NCBI RefSeq assembly: GCF_022605725.1 | Contig: NC_065561.1 | Location: 21,986,256 to 22,050,255, forward strand | Length of the DNA stretch: 64,000 bases | Direction of reading: 5' to 3' | From: Anthonomus grandis grandis | Lineage: Eukaryota; Arthropoda; Insecta; Coleoptera; Curculionidae | Shown: in pieces, positions 23,501-31,099 of the stretch | Layout of the letters: each line of letters opens with the position of its first letter | Position numbering within the stretch: the first letter of the stretch is position 1 | Translations under genes and position numbers: made by a program | Notes under the pieces: generated by a model | Databases searched by the model: none | What the model was told of the DNA's origin: nothing | The model's input: only the letters and a program-made list of their open reading frames with translations

Positions 23501-26500
23501 TTATATACATCCCGATTATCCCGAGGAGCTTAACCCTCAACACAAAAACGAACAGGTGAATTAAAATAGCTTTTATATGTGAATTGGTATTGATTAAATA
23601 GTTTTTAGCCTTGTCCGGATGTCTATAGGTTCCCAATAGTGACAAGGAAGTTCGCCCAGTCGTTAATTAATATGATGGAGAGTTTCGGTAAATGGTCTTC
23701 TGGTAAAAACGAGGACGAGCGTTTAGAAGGGGGTTACGAGGCGGTTCCTACCAGGGACATTCACATGAACCAAGTGGGATGGGAAAGGCACTGGTTGTAT
23801 TTCTTGCAGAAGTACGTAAGGCCGTTACAGGAGCACGTTTTTACTGGTTATTATCATGATCCGCCCAGGAGTTTAATGAATTTCGTTGTTAGGTAAGGCA
23901 TATGATGTTTTTTATTGCTTTTTAATTAAATTGAAATTAGTCGCACATTTCTAGAGTAATTGGGATGATTAATTGAATGCCCCAGATATACAACACAAAT
24001 CGGCAAGAATTGAAAAATTTATATACACAAGAATGTCATTATCTATGATCTAACTACAGCACTACTTAACTTACCCCATAGTTCCATTAAGCCAAATGGG
24101 ATTAAAAAGCTGCATACCAGAGGATAAATTAAATACACGTAAATCGAAGCTCAATCATTGTACACGTCACTGAAATAACTTTTCTTAAGTGTTCTTCTGA
24201 TTCACAGTCGAGAGATACTTCATCTGAAAGTTGAAGTACTTGTCCTAGTGCAAAATTTAAATAGCAACGCTCGTCTGCTTGTAATATAAAACTTCTTTAT
24301 TTTCTTTTCGTTCGGTGTCTCCTTCTGGTTTATTTGGTAAAAGAGGAACAATTTTTTATTAGTCCATCAGGCAACCACTTGCGAAAATTTTGTGCATAAA
24401 TGTTATTCCAAAAAAAATCACAAATAGTTTTTAGTGTTTTGTTTCCAGATGTTTTCCAGACATTTAAAGTTTCTTCGCGGTGTTGAAAGGCATTTTATTG
24501 TTTTTTTGTCTGTACTTTCAAAGTAATTTATGCTTTATTCCAGGCATTTGAATCCCCAATCTAAATATTCCAGGGACTTACAATAGTTTCTTGTATGTTT
24601 CAGACAACAAATTAGCGCACGTGAAAATCTTACATAATATAGTTTTCTAGTCATTGGAATTTACCTTTCGCTTATATTTTCTGTATTGACGGTAAACTGC
24701 TGGTGTTCTTAGGCTTCTAAAGTAATTTTCTATATGTTCTAGGAATTTTTCATATTATTCCGGGCATTTGACGCCAATTTAGGTTTCTTTCTGAGACTAT
24801 CCTTATATTTCCAGTATAAAAAAATTGGAGCGATTTTTTATATTCTTTCAGGTTTTTTTCTTCTTGGTATTTAATGTCAATTAATTTTCTCTAGTTTTTT
24901 TTTTATTTTTTTTCTAAGTTCTTATTACTTTTAAAGTAATTTTTAGTTTATTCCAGGCATTCGAATCGACAATTATGGCCCTTAAACAAGTTCGGTAGAC
25001 TAGATAATGACTGCTCAGGATACTAAGACCTGGACTTATTTTACCTGTCATAAAAGTCACATACATTTAGATAAACATGTTTTTGAAATACCTATGTATT
25101 TTACACGACATATAATGAAAGTAATTATTAACTGAAAATGCTGAATTTTGCTAAAAATTACAGTAGTTGTGCACTTTATAATAAAATGAAACTCGATTCT
25201 TAAAGCAATGAAATTTTAAAGCCTCTTAGGATTTTTCGACTATATTAAATTGATTTAAAATCTATAAACGACATAAAATCCACAAAGTATTGATTAAATT
25301 TTTTAATTTTTTATATATTTTTACTACGTATTCAATTATAGTCAACATTGGTTTACCAAGTATAATTTCACATCATATTTGTATAAAAATAATGTAATGC
25401 ATGCATATACTATTACTTTTTAACCATTTACAACGAAAATCTTATTAATAAATAGGACATTCTCTTCTGTATTGAATATTTCTTGTATTATTAACCCATT
25501 GGCAATACAAGAATCATTTGTACTTGTCAGAAAAGTTTAATTTACAACTTCAAAAGAAGAAACTACAAATTATTCTATTGGAATATTTCAAGGATCGAAT
25601 TCTTACATGTTGCAGACTTCTCAGATCATTTTGCCATTTTTTCTTACATTTTCTGGGTGGTATGGATGGTACACTCTCAATTTCTTCCTGGGACACTTTT
25701 TGTGTTTCCGGTATATCTTTCAGTTATTTGGACCATTTTTTTCATGTCCTTCCAGGCATTTCAAGTTTCTTTCTCTTATGTAATGACAATTAATTTTCTC
25801 TATAGTCCATTTCTTAATCCGTAGCAGCACACGAAAGAGTCGATAGCCATAAAACGGTCGTAAACCATTGGCGTCCCACTTTTCAAGTACATTAAGACCT
25901 GAATGTTTTCATTTCTTGGGTTTATTTAATAGTGCAAGAAATAGGCCAATTTTAGCCATAAATTCTTTGAATTACTTAAGTACCTAATGAATAAGTTCTT
26001 TTTAACCCTAATAAGTAGATATTGTCTAGGTAGGTAAATATGGAGGTATAAGTATTATAGGTACCTAAATTGTGCAATCTTAAATGCAAACAGGTAGTTA
26101 TATTTTATGGTATATATTGTAGATATATCCTAAAAACTTAATTTATTTCATTTGTTGTAAGAATGTCAAAGTTTAGTCCCATAGTGTGTAAAGGTGTTTT
26201 AGATTTTAAAGCAAGTGTGCATCAAATGCCTCTAAGTACTGTTAGAAATCTAGTTTCTACATGTGCCAATATGACAGGCATAAGTAAAGCAACAATTTGG
26301 ACTGCTTAGTGACAGAAAAAGTGAAAATCGTGAGAACTTGCCTAAGAAGAGTGTAAAGAAAACTGCCGGTAGGAAGCCGATAGCAGTTGATGAGACAGCA
26401 AAGCATATCATCAGGAGGACAGTACATTCATTTTATTTTAAGAATGAAATCCCAACTATCGACAAAATTTTGACACTTATAAAAGAAGACGAAAATGTAC

Positions 26501-27463
26501 CAAAAATGGAAAGAAAAAAATTATGGAAAATTTTACACGAATTACATTTTTCTTGGCAAAAGCAAAATAGAAAATCTATTTTAATAGATAAAGAATAAAT
26601 AGTCTGTTGGAGAAGAAAGTATTTAGGGCAAATTAAGGAGTATCGAAAGGAAGGAAGAAACATTTATTATTTGGATAAAACCTGGCTTAACGAAGGACAC
26701 ACCGTGAGCAAGTGCCGGTAGGATAAAAATGTTCAAATTTCGCTTTCCCGCTTTTAAGAAATGTTTCTTGTTAATTTAATAAGTATAGGTTATACCTACC
26801 AACCATACTTTTTCTAAAAATCTTTATCTAATAGATAATAGATAAAATCCATAGTCGGGACGATACTGGCAACCCGTTTGTCATAAAAATGAACTCGAAA
26901 CCATTGTTCCGAATTTTACGTCCTATTGTATTTGAGACCATACAGGACTTGTCCACTTAAAATTGGTAAAAACAGCCTGGTTTATCATTTTGTTACATGT
27001 AGAAAAATGGAAGACTCACCCTATATTTATGCTACTTCTGCATAAATAATGAGGCACTGTGCTCTCACCAAAAAGGAAATAGATTATAGGGATTTTTTTT
27101 TTTGTATTTCGGGCTTATTTACAGGCATTCTAATCCATAATCTAATTATTCCAGGGATGTACAAATAGTTCTCGAATCTTTTGCCATATTTATCCTGTGT
27201 TCAATTTTAGATACAGACCAGACGAGCAACCGTCACTAAGACCCCACCACGACAGTTCAACTTATACCATCAACATCGCCTTAAATGAAGCAGGTAAAGA
27301 TTATTCTGGGGGCGGCTGTCGATTTATCAGGTACAACTGTAGCGTTACCGACTCGAAAGTTGGATGGATGTTGATGCACCCCGGTAGACTGACCCATTAT
27401 CACGAGGGTCTACTTGTGACCAATGGTACTCGGTACATCATGATTTCTTTTGTGGATCCGTAG
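5588..27463 (+). CDS. Plod: Procollagen-lysine 2-oxoglutarate 5-dioxygenase (lysyl hydroxylase), 5' exon missing
   Basis: Hydroxylates collagen lysines in the ER using Fe(II), 2-oxoglutarate and ascorbate; the N-terminal half carries the glycosyltransferase-like domains. Exons by splice sites and frame: 5588-5957, 6039-6232, 6284-6633, 7499-7620, 11773-12000, 23231-23555, 23609-23892 and 27211-27463 (stop TAG). Together they give about 707 residues; the signal-peptide exon lies before the window. Diagnostic sequence: TVATNETHGYNRYIDS, FTDSYDVIF (DxD-like), GQRFLNSGAYIGY across a spliced junction, NVPYINSAYVI, then the dioxygenase PCPDVYRFP, RPHHDSSTYTINIAL (HxD iron ligands), LMHPGRLTHYHEG (distal His) and GTRY (2-oxoglutarate Arg), ending ISFVDP. 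All key catalytic residues are present and every junction keeps frame, so the gene looks functional. Two introns are very short (51 and 53 nt); three are 3.3-11.2 kb and full of repeats. Confidence 0.95.
5958..6038 (+). other. Stop-free 81-nt Plod intron
   Basis: The bases run GTATTTC...TTATTTTCAG. They are a multiple of three and contain no stop, so an ORF finder reads straight through. Removing them joins GQR to FLNSGAYIGY, which restores the family pattern; leaving them in inserts 27 residues unlike any part of lysyl hydroxylases. I therefore treat them as an intron. Confidence 0.85.
6634..7498 (+). other. Plod intron, AT-rich, with one hairpin repeat
   Basis: Between the exon ending VHNA and the exon starting MKYHTNQ. 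It holds no gene that I can support. Its only clear structure is the hairpin at 7160-7218, described separately. Confidence 0.6.
7160..7218. repeat. Isolated hairpin of the CCAGGCA(A/G)TTGAA family
   Basis: The left arm TTCCAGGCAATTGAAC (7160-7175) is matched exactly by the right arm GTTCAATTGCCTGGAA (7203-7218), with a 27-nt spacer. It is a single, well-preserved relative of the 79-bp tandem hairpin units found further along this gene. Confidence 0.85.
7621..8794 (+). other. Plod intron without a supported gene
   Basis: AT-rich sequence. A 78-codon frame at 8008-8244 starts with a hydrophobic signal-like stretch, but it has no recognisable domain, splice context or composition different from its surroundings. 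I do not call it a gene. Confidence 0.5.
8965..9496. repeat. 79-bp tandem repeat with internal inverted arms
   Basis: The phrase TCTCACTCTTCCAGGCAGTT recurs with starts at 9033, 9112, 9191, 9270, 9349 and 9428, a strict 79-bp period. Each unit holds CCAGGCAGTTGAA, then AAAAGAGACAAAAACGACC, then TCAACTGCCTGG. Every unit can therefore fold as a hairpin with an 11-12 bp stem. Further units of the same family are at 10195-10343, 11353-11715 and 13205-13669. Confidence 0.92.
9497..10171. mobile_element. 675-bp element with long terminal inverted repeats
   Basis: It begins CATTATGCAAAGCAAAATAA and ends with the reverse complement at 10171. The inverted similarity extends about 58 bp inward (CACAATCTTTATTTC / GAAATAAAGATTGTG). 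It interrupts the 79-bp array. A much shorter relative with the same ends lies at 44277-44371. The target duplication is not clear. Confidence 0.75.
9605..9823 (+). pseudogene. Possible GIY-YIG endonuclease C-terminal relic
   Basis: The frame within the inverted-repeat element contains HLRETDHSFNTDDNLKVL, then KKLNILEKLEI. This resembles the region after the catalytic motif in GIY-YIG nucleases of Penelope-like retroelements. The catalytic part is absent. The assignment rests on recall of that pattern only. Confidence 0.35.
10344..11352. mobile_element. About 1-kb non-autonomous inverted-repeat element
   Basis: The left end GCTACGTTTCCAACGCG with GGATCAAATGA further in is mirrored at the right end (CGCGTTGTAAACGTAGC, TCATTTGATCC). 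It sits inside the 79-bp array, which continues on both sides. No coding frame is seen inside. CATT occurs next to both ends and may be a target duplication. Confidence 0.65.
12148..14934 (-). CDS. Secreted single-Ig-domain protein, oig-4-like (copy A), antisense inside a Plod intron
   Basis: Four minus-strand exons join in frame: 14934-14827, 14763-14692, 14635-14486 and 12306-12148 (stop TAA), 162 residues. Exon 1 gives a signal peptide (MKIAVSIVLLLVIGFV) and a basic linker. The rest is one I-set Ig domain: HFDYEYVLGHKIAFICVARG with the B-strand Cys, ITWYKDG with the core Trp, DAGLYECTADN with the partner Cys, ending RRSFKTDFSITFD. Small one-Ig secreted proteins of this kind (oig-4 in nematodes and insects) organise synaptic receptors; that role is from the family, not shown here. 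The second of two in-frame Met codons (14925) could be the true start. The last intron (2.2 kb) is filled by a Tigger relic and a hairpin-repeat element. Confidence 0.85.
12530..14215 (+). mobile_element. Tigger/pogo-like transposase relic, broken and partly duplicated
   Basis: Plus-strand reading near 12580-12660 gives LPPNCTSIVQPLDQGIIKSF, the conserved block around the third acidic residue region of Tigger/jerky DDE transposases. After stops, the acidic C-terminal tail (ILEQIDDLPLEVSNQEEVSD) appears at about 12945-13053. It appears again, better kept, at 13742-14209, followed by a C-terminal stretch ending in LLSKLDLHFQDTLLNKKNRQ. The two tail copies flank a hairpin-repeat element (13054-13670). 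The N-terminal half is missing. It lies in an intron of oig-like copy A. Confidence 0.75.
13054..13670 (+). mobile_element. Second copy of the hairpin-repeat element, with complete leader
   Basis: It starts with the same leader as 8795 (AATTTTCTAATGTGCAC, a long poly-T, CATTTTTCCCATCAGTTGAA) and continues with about six 79-bp hairpin units. It ends at CTTGACAA, directly against the repeated Tigger flank. It sits between two roughly 206-bp direct copies of Tigger sequence (12848-13053 and 13671-13877). Confidence 0.8.
14960..15445. other. Upstream region of oig-like copy A
   Basis: This stretch precedes the start of the antisense gene and so should contain its promoter. I see no clear TATA box, repeat or coding frame that I can defend. 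Confidence 0.35.
15450..17135 (+). mobile_element. Nested non-LTR retrotransposon fragments
   Basis: Plus-strand 15450-15635 carries RT sequence up to motif A (LEHLHNRLNVGEVAAAVFCD, then LSKA). The matching continuation (SHRVLLMKLKLYGFRGTALE, GVPQGSVLGPLLFLIYVN) resumes at 16120. Between them lies a minus-strand RT piece (about 15900 to 15640: ITCPLTKLNNL, LLKKAKVIPIFK, YGFRNKKSTT, with stops). From 16395 the plus copy continues (FLGLSIDKFLKFEDHI, LQKRAIRYLCGAKPRDSC) and decays to a C-terminus near 16995. An ACAATAAAGCA tail closes it at about 17115. All frames are broken. Confidence 0.78.
17136..17950. other. Intronic DNA with one hairpin-repeat relic
   Basis: No gene is supported. A diverged hairpin of the CCAGGCAGTT family lies at 17348-17420 (TTCCAGGCAGTTGA against AGTTAACTGCTTGGAA), and a weaker half-copy follows near 17455-17505. 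The remainder is A-rich. Confidence 0.55.
17966..18052 (-). other. Orphan exon-like segment (uncertain)
   Basis: On the minus strand TTTCATTGCAG, a good acceptor, is followed by a GC-richer open stretch. One frame reads WKVGPIKRCRVTKTTRLSNT and stops at 17966. It lies about 410 bp downstream of oig-like copy B on the same strand. It could be an alternative 3' exon, a lost gene fragment or chance. I do not recognise the product. Confidence 0.2.
18464..19435 (-). CDS. oig-4: Secreted single-Ig-domain protein, oig-4-like (copy B), antisense inside a Plod intron
   Basis: Five minus-strand exons splice in frame: 19435-19321, 19052-18958, 18903-18822, 18740-18673 and 18622-18464 (stop TAG), 172 residues. 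The N-terminus is a signal peptide (MLFGLVLLNCCESA) followed by a Gly-rich linker (KIGGGGRAG) and a PRNPQSATYYDN segment. The Ig domain has HFDYEYMLGRKITFFCMAQG, ITWFKDGIELYHHKYFQ and DAGFYECQANNKYAIDYRAF, so both Cys and the core Trp are present. It is clearly a paralogue of copy A, 3.5 kb away in the same orientation, and is closer to the usual oig-4 sequence. It has one intron (18741-18821) within the Ig domain that copy A lacks. All junctions are GT/AG. Confidence 0.88.
20658..20767. repeat. Long imperfect fold-back sequence
   Basis: The left arm, from GCCATCATCAGACTAGGGTT through ACACACAAATTCTAAACAAT, is matched by a right arm ending TCTAGTCTGATGATGGC. The arms are about 49 bp with few mismatches and a spacer of about 12 nt. 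It lies where the RTE reading breaks off. Confidence 0.85.
20870..21125 (-). mobile_element. Small non-LTR RT fragment
   Basis: Minus-strand translation gives FLNILIDSRLELEDHIEQLC followed by SMLTSGCFTI. This is the palm-end block seen in the other RT copies here (compare FLGLSIDKFLKFEDHI at 16425). It is short and interrupted. Confidence 0.5.
21440..22200 (-). mobile_element. Penelope-like element remnant with GIY-YIG endonuclease
   Basis: Minus-strand reading from about 22190 gives VYSLNCENCNAVYIGQSGRK, then RVQEHLREYNKH. This is the zinc-like Cys pair and the GIY-YIG-type core of Penelope-like element endonucleases. The C-terminal motif SFMKEARLIREV follows near 21975-21940. The RT domain is not found upstream, where an RT tail of another family sits instead. 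Downstream on the same strand, at 21522-21491, is a hammerhead-like motif as found in the terminal repeats of these elements. Confidence 0.75.
21491..21522 (-). ncRNA. Hammerhead-ribozyme-like motif of a Penelope-like element
   Basis: The minus strand reads TTGATGA, then GCC-TTAG-GGC (a stem-loop in the stem II position), then GAAA, then CACGTGT and AA. This matches the minimal hammerhead core CUGANGA / stem II / GAAA / short stem III, except that the first C is T. Stem III is self-complementary, as reported for Penelope-like elements whose ribozymes may act as dimers. The C-to-U change suggests it is inactive. Confidence 0.55.
22201..22589. other. Unassigned intronic sequence between two retroelement relics
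   Basis: AT-rich DNA between the Penelope-like remnant and the next RT tail. No domain, inverted repeat or gene is supported. Confidence 0.4.
22590..23210 (+). mobile_element. Non-LTR retrotransposon 3' end abutting a Plod splice acceptor
   Basis: An open stretch encodes the RT C-terminus: LQKRAIRYICKVALRDSCRE, SLFMLETVCLIHKKY, KKMFNHLPADIKEV, stop at 22984. A 3' UTR with ACAATAAAGCATATTTTGAT and two further TTTGA units ends at about 23208. The Plod exon begins at 23231, so only about 22 bp separate the element from the exon. Confidence 0.85.
23893..27210 (+). other. Plod intron with degenerate dispersed repeats
   Basis: Apart from the transposase relic at 26160-26960, this intron holds many weak copies of a phrase like TTCCAGGCATTTGAATC: near 24540, 24757, 24955, 25755 and 27115. 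Those at 24540-24600 and 27120-27180 are alignable over about 60 bp, including TATTCCAGGGACTTACAA-type sequence. They look like old relatives of the CCAGGCAGTT family. No gene is seen. Confidence 0.5.
26160..26960 (+). mobile_element. IS630/Tc1-mariner-like transposase relic
   Basis: A plus-strand frame gives an N-terminal segment (LSTVRNLVSTCANMTGISKA), then KKSVKKTAGRKPIAVDE and VPKMERKKLWKILHELHFSW. After a stop comes IYYLDKTWLNEGHTVSKC, which fits the first catalytic Asp block of this transposase group. Stops and frame loss follow. The copy is inactive, and I found no terminal repeats. Confidence 0.65.
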
Positions 27464-28637
27464 AAAACTGCATTTATGTTGTTGACATAAGGCCTAATCC
27501 TATTAGTTTTAAGGTTACTAAACTGTTAAGTAAAATTATTACTTTATATTGGGACTGTTAGTATAATTTAGAAAACACTTTTTCAATATTTGTTTTTTTA
27601 GTTCTTCTCTCGTTTAACTTAGGTTTAAGTAATAATTGTCTTAATCTAAGGCCATTCGCATCATTAAAACTGTAACTACTTATTGACTGCCTAATACAAC
27701 CTCATGAAAATAGATATTAATAAAATGTTTAATAATTTTGTACTTCTTGGAGTTTTTTTCCTTTTTTAGTTTTAACTAACGACCTCTCGTTTTATCTTAT
27801 TACAATTGCATGCACTTACTCTTACCTATAAAGTAAGTTAATAATGCCAGCAAGCAAATGCTTGGATTAGGATCTGCCCACCTGCAAAACACATGTTTTC
27901 TGTCTCATAGGAAGATTTTATGAATTAAATTAAATACACATGTATATCAACAAAAATATATTATTACAAACTTTTTAACTACATAATATAATATAAAATA
28001 CTTTTTAAGGTTTTATAAAGAGTAAGTTTAACAAACTGATATATAATATAAATACAGATCAAATGTAAATTTTTTGGTAATTTTGTCATGTATTTAACAT
28101 CACTAAAAAATGAGTCGAAAAACTTTGTTTTCAGAAGAGTGCAACTAGAACTAATTTATTTTTTGGTTTCATATAAGTACTAATTAAACGTATATCCGAT
28201 AAACATACTAAAAAACTAAACTGAAATTCATTAAAATTAATGCAATCGCAGAACTCTTGAACAGTGAATTATGGCACAGGAACATTCATTTATTATCAAT
28301 AAAAAAATCACTTGAATCCATGCCAGTCTATATAACCCTGATAAGCTTCAATTGTAAGCTAAAAATAACGTACATTCGGTGAATCCCACATTTTGCAAAG
28401 GCGAACAATCCATTAGTTAATATATCATCAATCATGAGTTTGCCTGTTATTATGTACAGTTAGTCATGTTGCTCGGTGACAATACATATTAAAAATATGA
28501 GGTAAGAGACATATACTAACCTTAAATATCAATTTAATGTAAAAAATGATTTTTAGGGCTTTAGGATTTATGGTTTCAAACTAACTGCATATAATAACAA
28601 GTCAAATTAAAAATCAATAAAGCATCCTTACTCTACA
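27464..28637. other. Convergent 3' regions of Plod and Fadd
   Basis: Plod (+) and Fadd (-) end tail to tail here. A candidate Plod polyadenylation signal AATAAA is at 27719-27724, 256 bp after the stop, with a GT/T-rich stretch soon after. The remainder is AT-rich with no further gene. Confidence 0.5.
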
Positions 28638-30817
28638 CTAACTCCTCAATATCTCATCCATTTCCTCAATAAGATCCCTTCTTCGGGCCCTGTCGAGGGC
28701 CCTCTGCAAATCAACTCTCCATCTCTCTTCGTTATTATAACATGTTTCTTGGTGATTCCTGAGAACTTCATGTATGGCTTCAGATAGATCATATCGATGT
28801 TTATTTTCTAGCTGTTCAATTATACCCTCTGATATACCAAGTCCCCTTGCAAGCTCTTTCCATTTTATACCTATTTGCATTTTAATTAGCTGGTTTACTC
28901 TATCTGTTACATCTCTTATCACAGGAGGTATCACTAGAAAATAAAAATATGAAGACAATTACTTTACTTTTATATAAAATGTCTTTATTTCTGCCTGTAG
29001 GACATTAAAGAGCTTGGTAGTCAGTATAGTAATAATCTTTAACTTAAGAAAAGTTGTTTAAAGCTCAAACTCATCAGGCAATACCACCAATATAAGAATA
29101 TTAGGGATATATCACAATTTTAAACAGCAGCAAATATGTTTGAGAATTTTCTCCATAATAAAATTCTTCATTTATTAAAGAACTACATGGCTTTTGAGTT
29201 ATTTACCAATTTAGAACCAATGTCTCAAGCCTATGTACCTTTACAAAGTCAAGAGTTGAGGATATTAAATACAAAAATCAGTTAGATGTTATTTTAACTG
29301 ACTGGACCTTTGATAGATCCATTTTAATTTAAAAAAAAGTTTTTCAACAAATTTAAAATTGTTAATAATCTTTCTCCTTCTACAGGGTGTGCCAACAAGG
29401 TGTACGGCTAAGATAGCGCCTTAACTATACAAGGTAGAGCAAAAAGTTCTACAGCAAAGTTGTAGGGTTGACAAAAACCTACGAACTAAAAATATTTTTA
29501 TGTATACTGGGTGTGTCACAAAAAAGTTAACATAAATTATGATATTTTTTTAAATGGTACGCCTTCTCTATTATGGTACTAAAATGTGAGGCAAAAAGAG
29601 TACTTTACTTTGGTATAACGTTTTTAAAATTTCCGTGCGGCGTTGCAACGTAATTAATTTTTTTATGTTATTTTTTGCCTCTTAGAGGGTTTGTTTAAAA
29701 TAATCATAATTAACTTAAAATTTATTCTGCGCCCATGAAACTTGTACCACAGTTAGTCTAGGGTACCTCCTCTAGGTTGACTATGATAATTTGTAATTTT
29801 TTAATACAGGGTGTTTTTAAAGAACTTTCAAACTTGCTGAAATTAAATATGCAATATCTCAAATTTTTCAAATGGAACACCCTGTATATTTTTATCTAAT
29901 TAAGTTTGTCTCTCAAATACCTTCATTTTTTATTTAATATGTCCTATAGCTAAACCAAGTACTTTTTGAGATATTTTAACTTTTCTGTAAAACACTATGC
30001 ATAAAATGGGTATTCTTTAAGTTTTGATCAAGATTGCTTAGAAAAAATTATTGAAGAATTAGAATTATTACTTTTCCTACAATTATTATTATTATTATTA
30101 TTACATACTTGAAAAATTAACCAACACAATTATTCACCTAAACTGCTAAAAAAAACAACAAAATTAAATTACATACTAGGTTACATATTTTTGCATAAAT
30201 GTACATCATTACACTAATTTCAAATTTTAAAGATCAATTACAATTATTATAAATTGTGTTCAATATGACCTAAATTTTGTACGCAGTAGTATACATACAA
30301 ATATTTTTAGTTCGTAAGTTTTTGTCAACCTTACAACTTTGCTGTAGAACTTTTTGCTCTACCTCATATAGTTAAGGCGCAATCTTAGCCTTACATCTTA
30401 TTGGCACACCCTGTATAATTAGGTACTTATTAAGTAGAGAAATAGGTACACACTGATTTGATAATATAAAATCAATTTACCCCTATTTTCTTGTGTCCTA
30501 TTAGCAGCACCCGAATTAAACACTGAGAGGTTTGGAACTTCTCGTCCATACCAAATTCGATTTATGTACTCATCTTCGGGGCCTATCTCTCGAATCATAA
30601 TTGACAAGTTTTTCTTATGATTTGGCCCGATGCAGTCGCGTTTCTCTAAAATCCTGAAAAGATACGAAATGTCTTGAATTCTCTCAAAAACCCGCTGAGA
30701 GTTGATATCTTCTTTGAATGTGGTCTTCAAAAATTGCAAGCTTTTCAAGGCACAGTTTCCTCCCAGTTGGCATAATCGATCACGTATTTTGGTGTACTGG
30801 ACGTGGGTGAATGCCAT
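28638..30817 (-). CDS. Fadd: FADD-like adaptor (death effector domain plus death domain)
   Basis: Two minus-strand exons, 30817-30481 and 28933-28638, join through a GTG codon to give 210 residues. Exon 1 starts MAFTHVQYTKIRDRLCQLGG and reads as a DED of about 90 residues (LKSLQFLKTTFKED, RIQDISYLFRILEKRDCIGP). Exon 2 is a death domain (IGIKWKELARGLGISEGIIE, HRYDLSEAIHEVLRNHQ, ALDRARRRDLIEEMDEIL). DED-then-DD order, single-intron structure and length fit insect FADD. That protein links IMD to the caspase Dredd in antibacterial signalling; this role is family knowledge. An in-frame upstream Met is possible (30859), but MAFTH has the better fit to the family start. The intron holds an inverted-repeat element. 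Confidence 0.85.
29383..30413. mobile_element. 1.03-kb TA-flanked inverted-repeat element in the Fadd intron
   Basis: The ends CAGGGTGTGCCAACAAG and its complement sit between TA dinucleotides (29381-29382 and 30414-30415). The terminal repeats extend about 130 bp with over 85% apparent identity (for example AGCAAAAAGTTCTACAGCAA against its complement at about 30340). No coding frame is seen. TA duplication and CAGGGTG ends point to a non-autonomous Tc1/mariner-type element. A second small TA-flanked element with CAGGGTGTTTTTAA ends is nested at 29807-29884. Confidence 0.85.
29807..29884. mobile_element. 78-bp nested TA-flanked mini-element
   Basis: TA, then CAGGGTGTTTTTAAAG ... GGAACACCCTG, then TA. 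It has short inverted ends of the same CAGGGTG type as the element that contains it, and no coding capacity. Confidence 0.6.
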
Positions 30818-31055
30818 TGTAAATTGATAAAATAATAAAGAAACTAAATCTAATGACAATACGGTAAATCATAAGTTAATAATTATCTTATCGTTTAATT
30901 AGTTTTGTTTTGATCTGTTCGCCCATAGGAAAAGATAAATTAACCTCAAATTTTTTTTTGACGTTTACAAGCCGCGTCTCATTGGCTAGTACCAAACCAA
31001 TCCGGTTCAAAAAAGTGTTATCGATCTGGCGCCAAATTTAAATTTATTGAAACGC

Positions 31056-31065
31056 GGGAAATTTC
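31056..31065. promoter_or_regulatory. Candidate kB (Rel/NF-kB) site upstream of Fadd
   Basis: GGGAAATTTC lies 239 bp upstream of the Fadd ATG and fits the kB consensus GGGRNNYYCC at nine of ten positions. Feedback of the IMD/Relish pathway on its own adaptor would make sense, but a single site is weak evidence. Confidence 0.3.
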
Positions 31066-31099
31066 AATTATAAGACAGCCTAAATTGAAACTATTAGAG

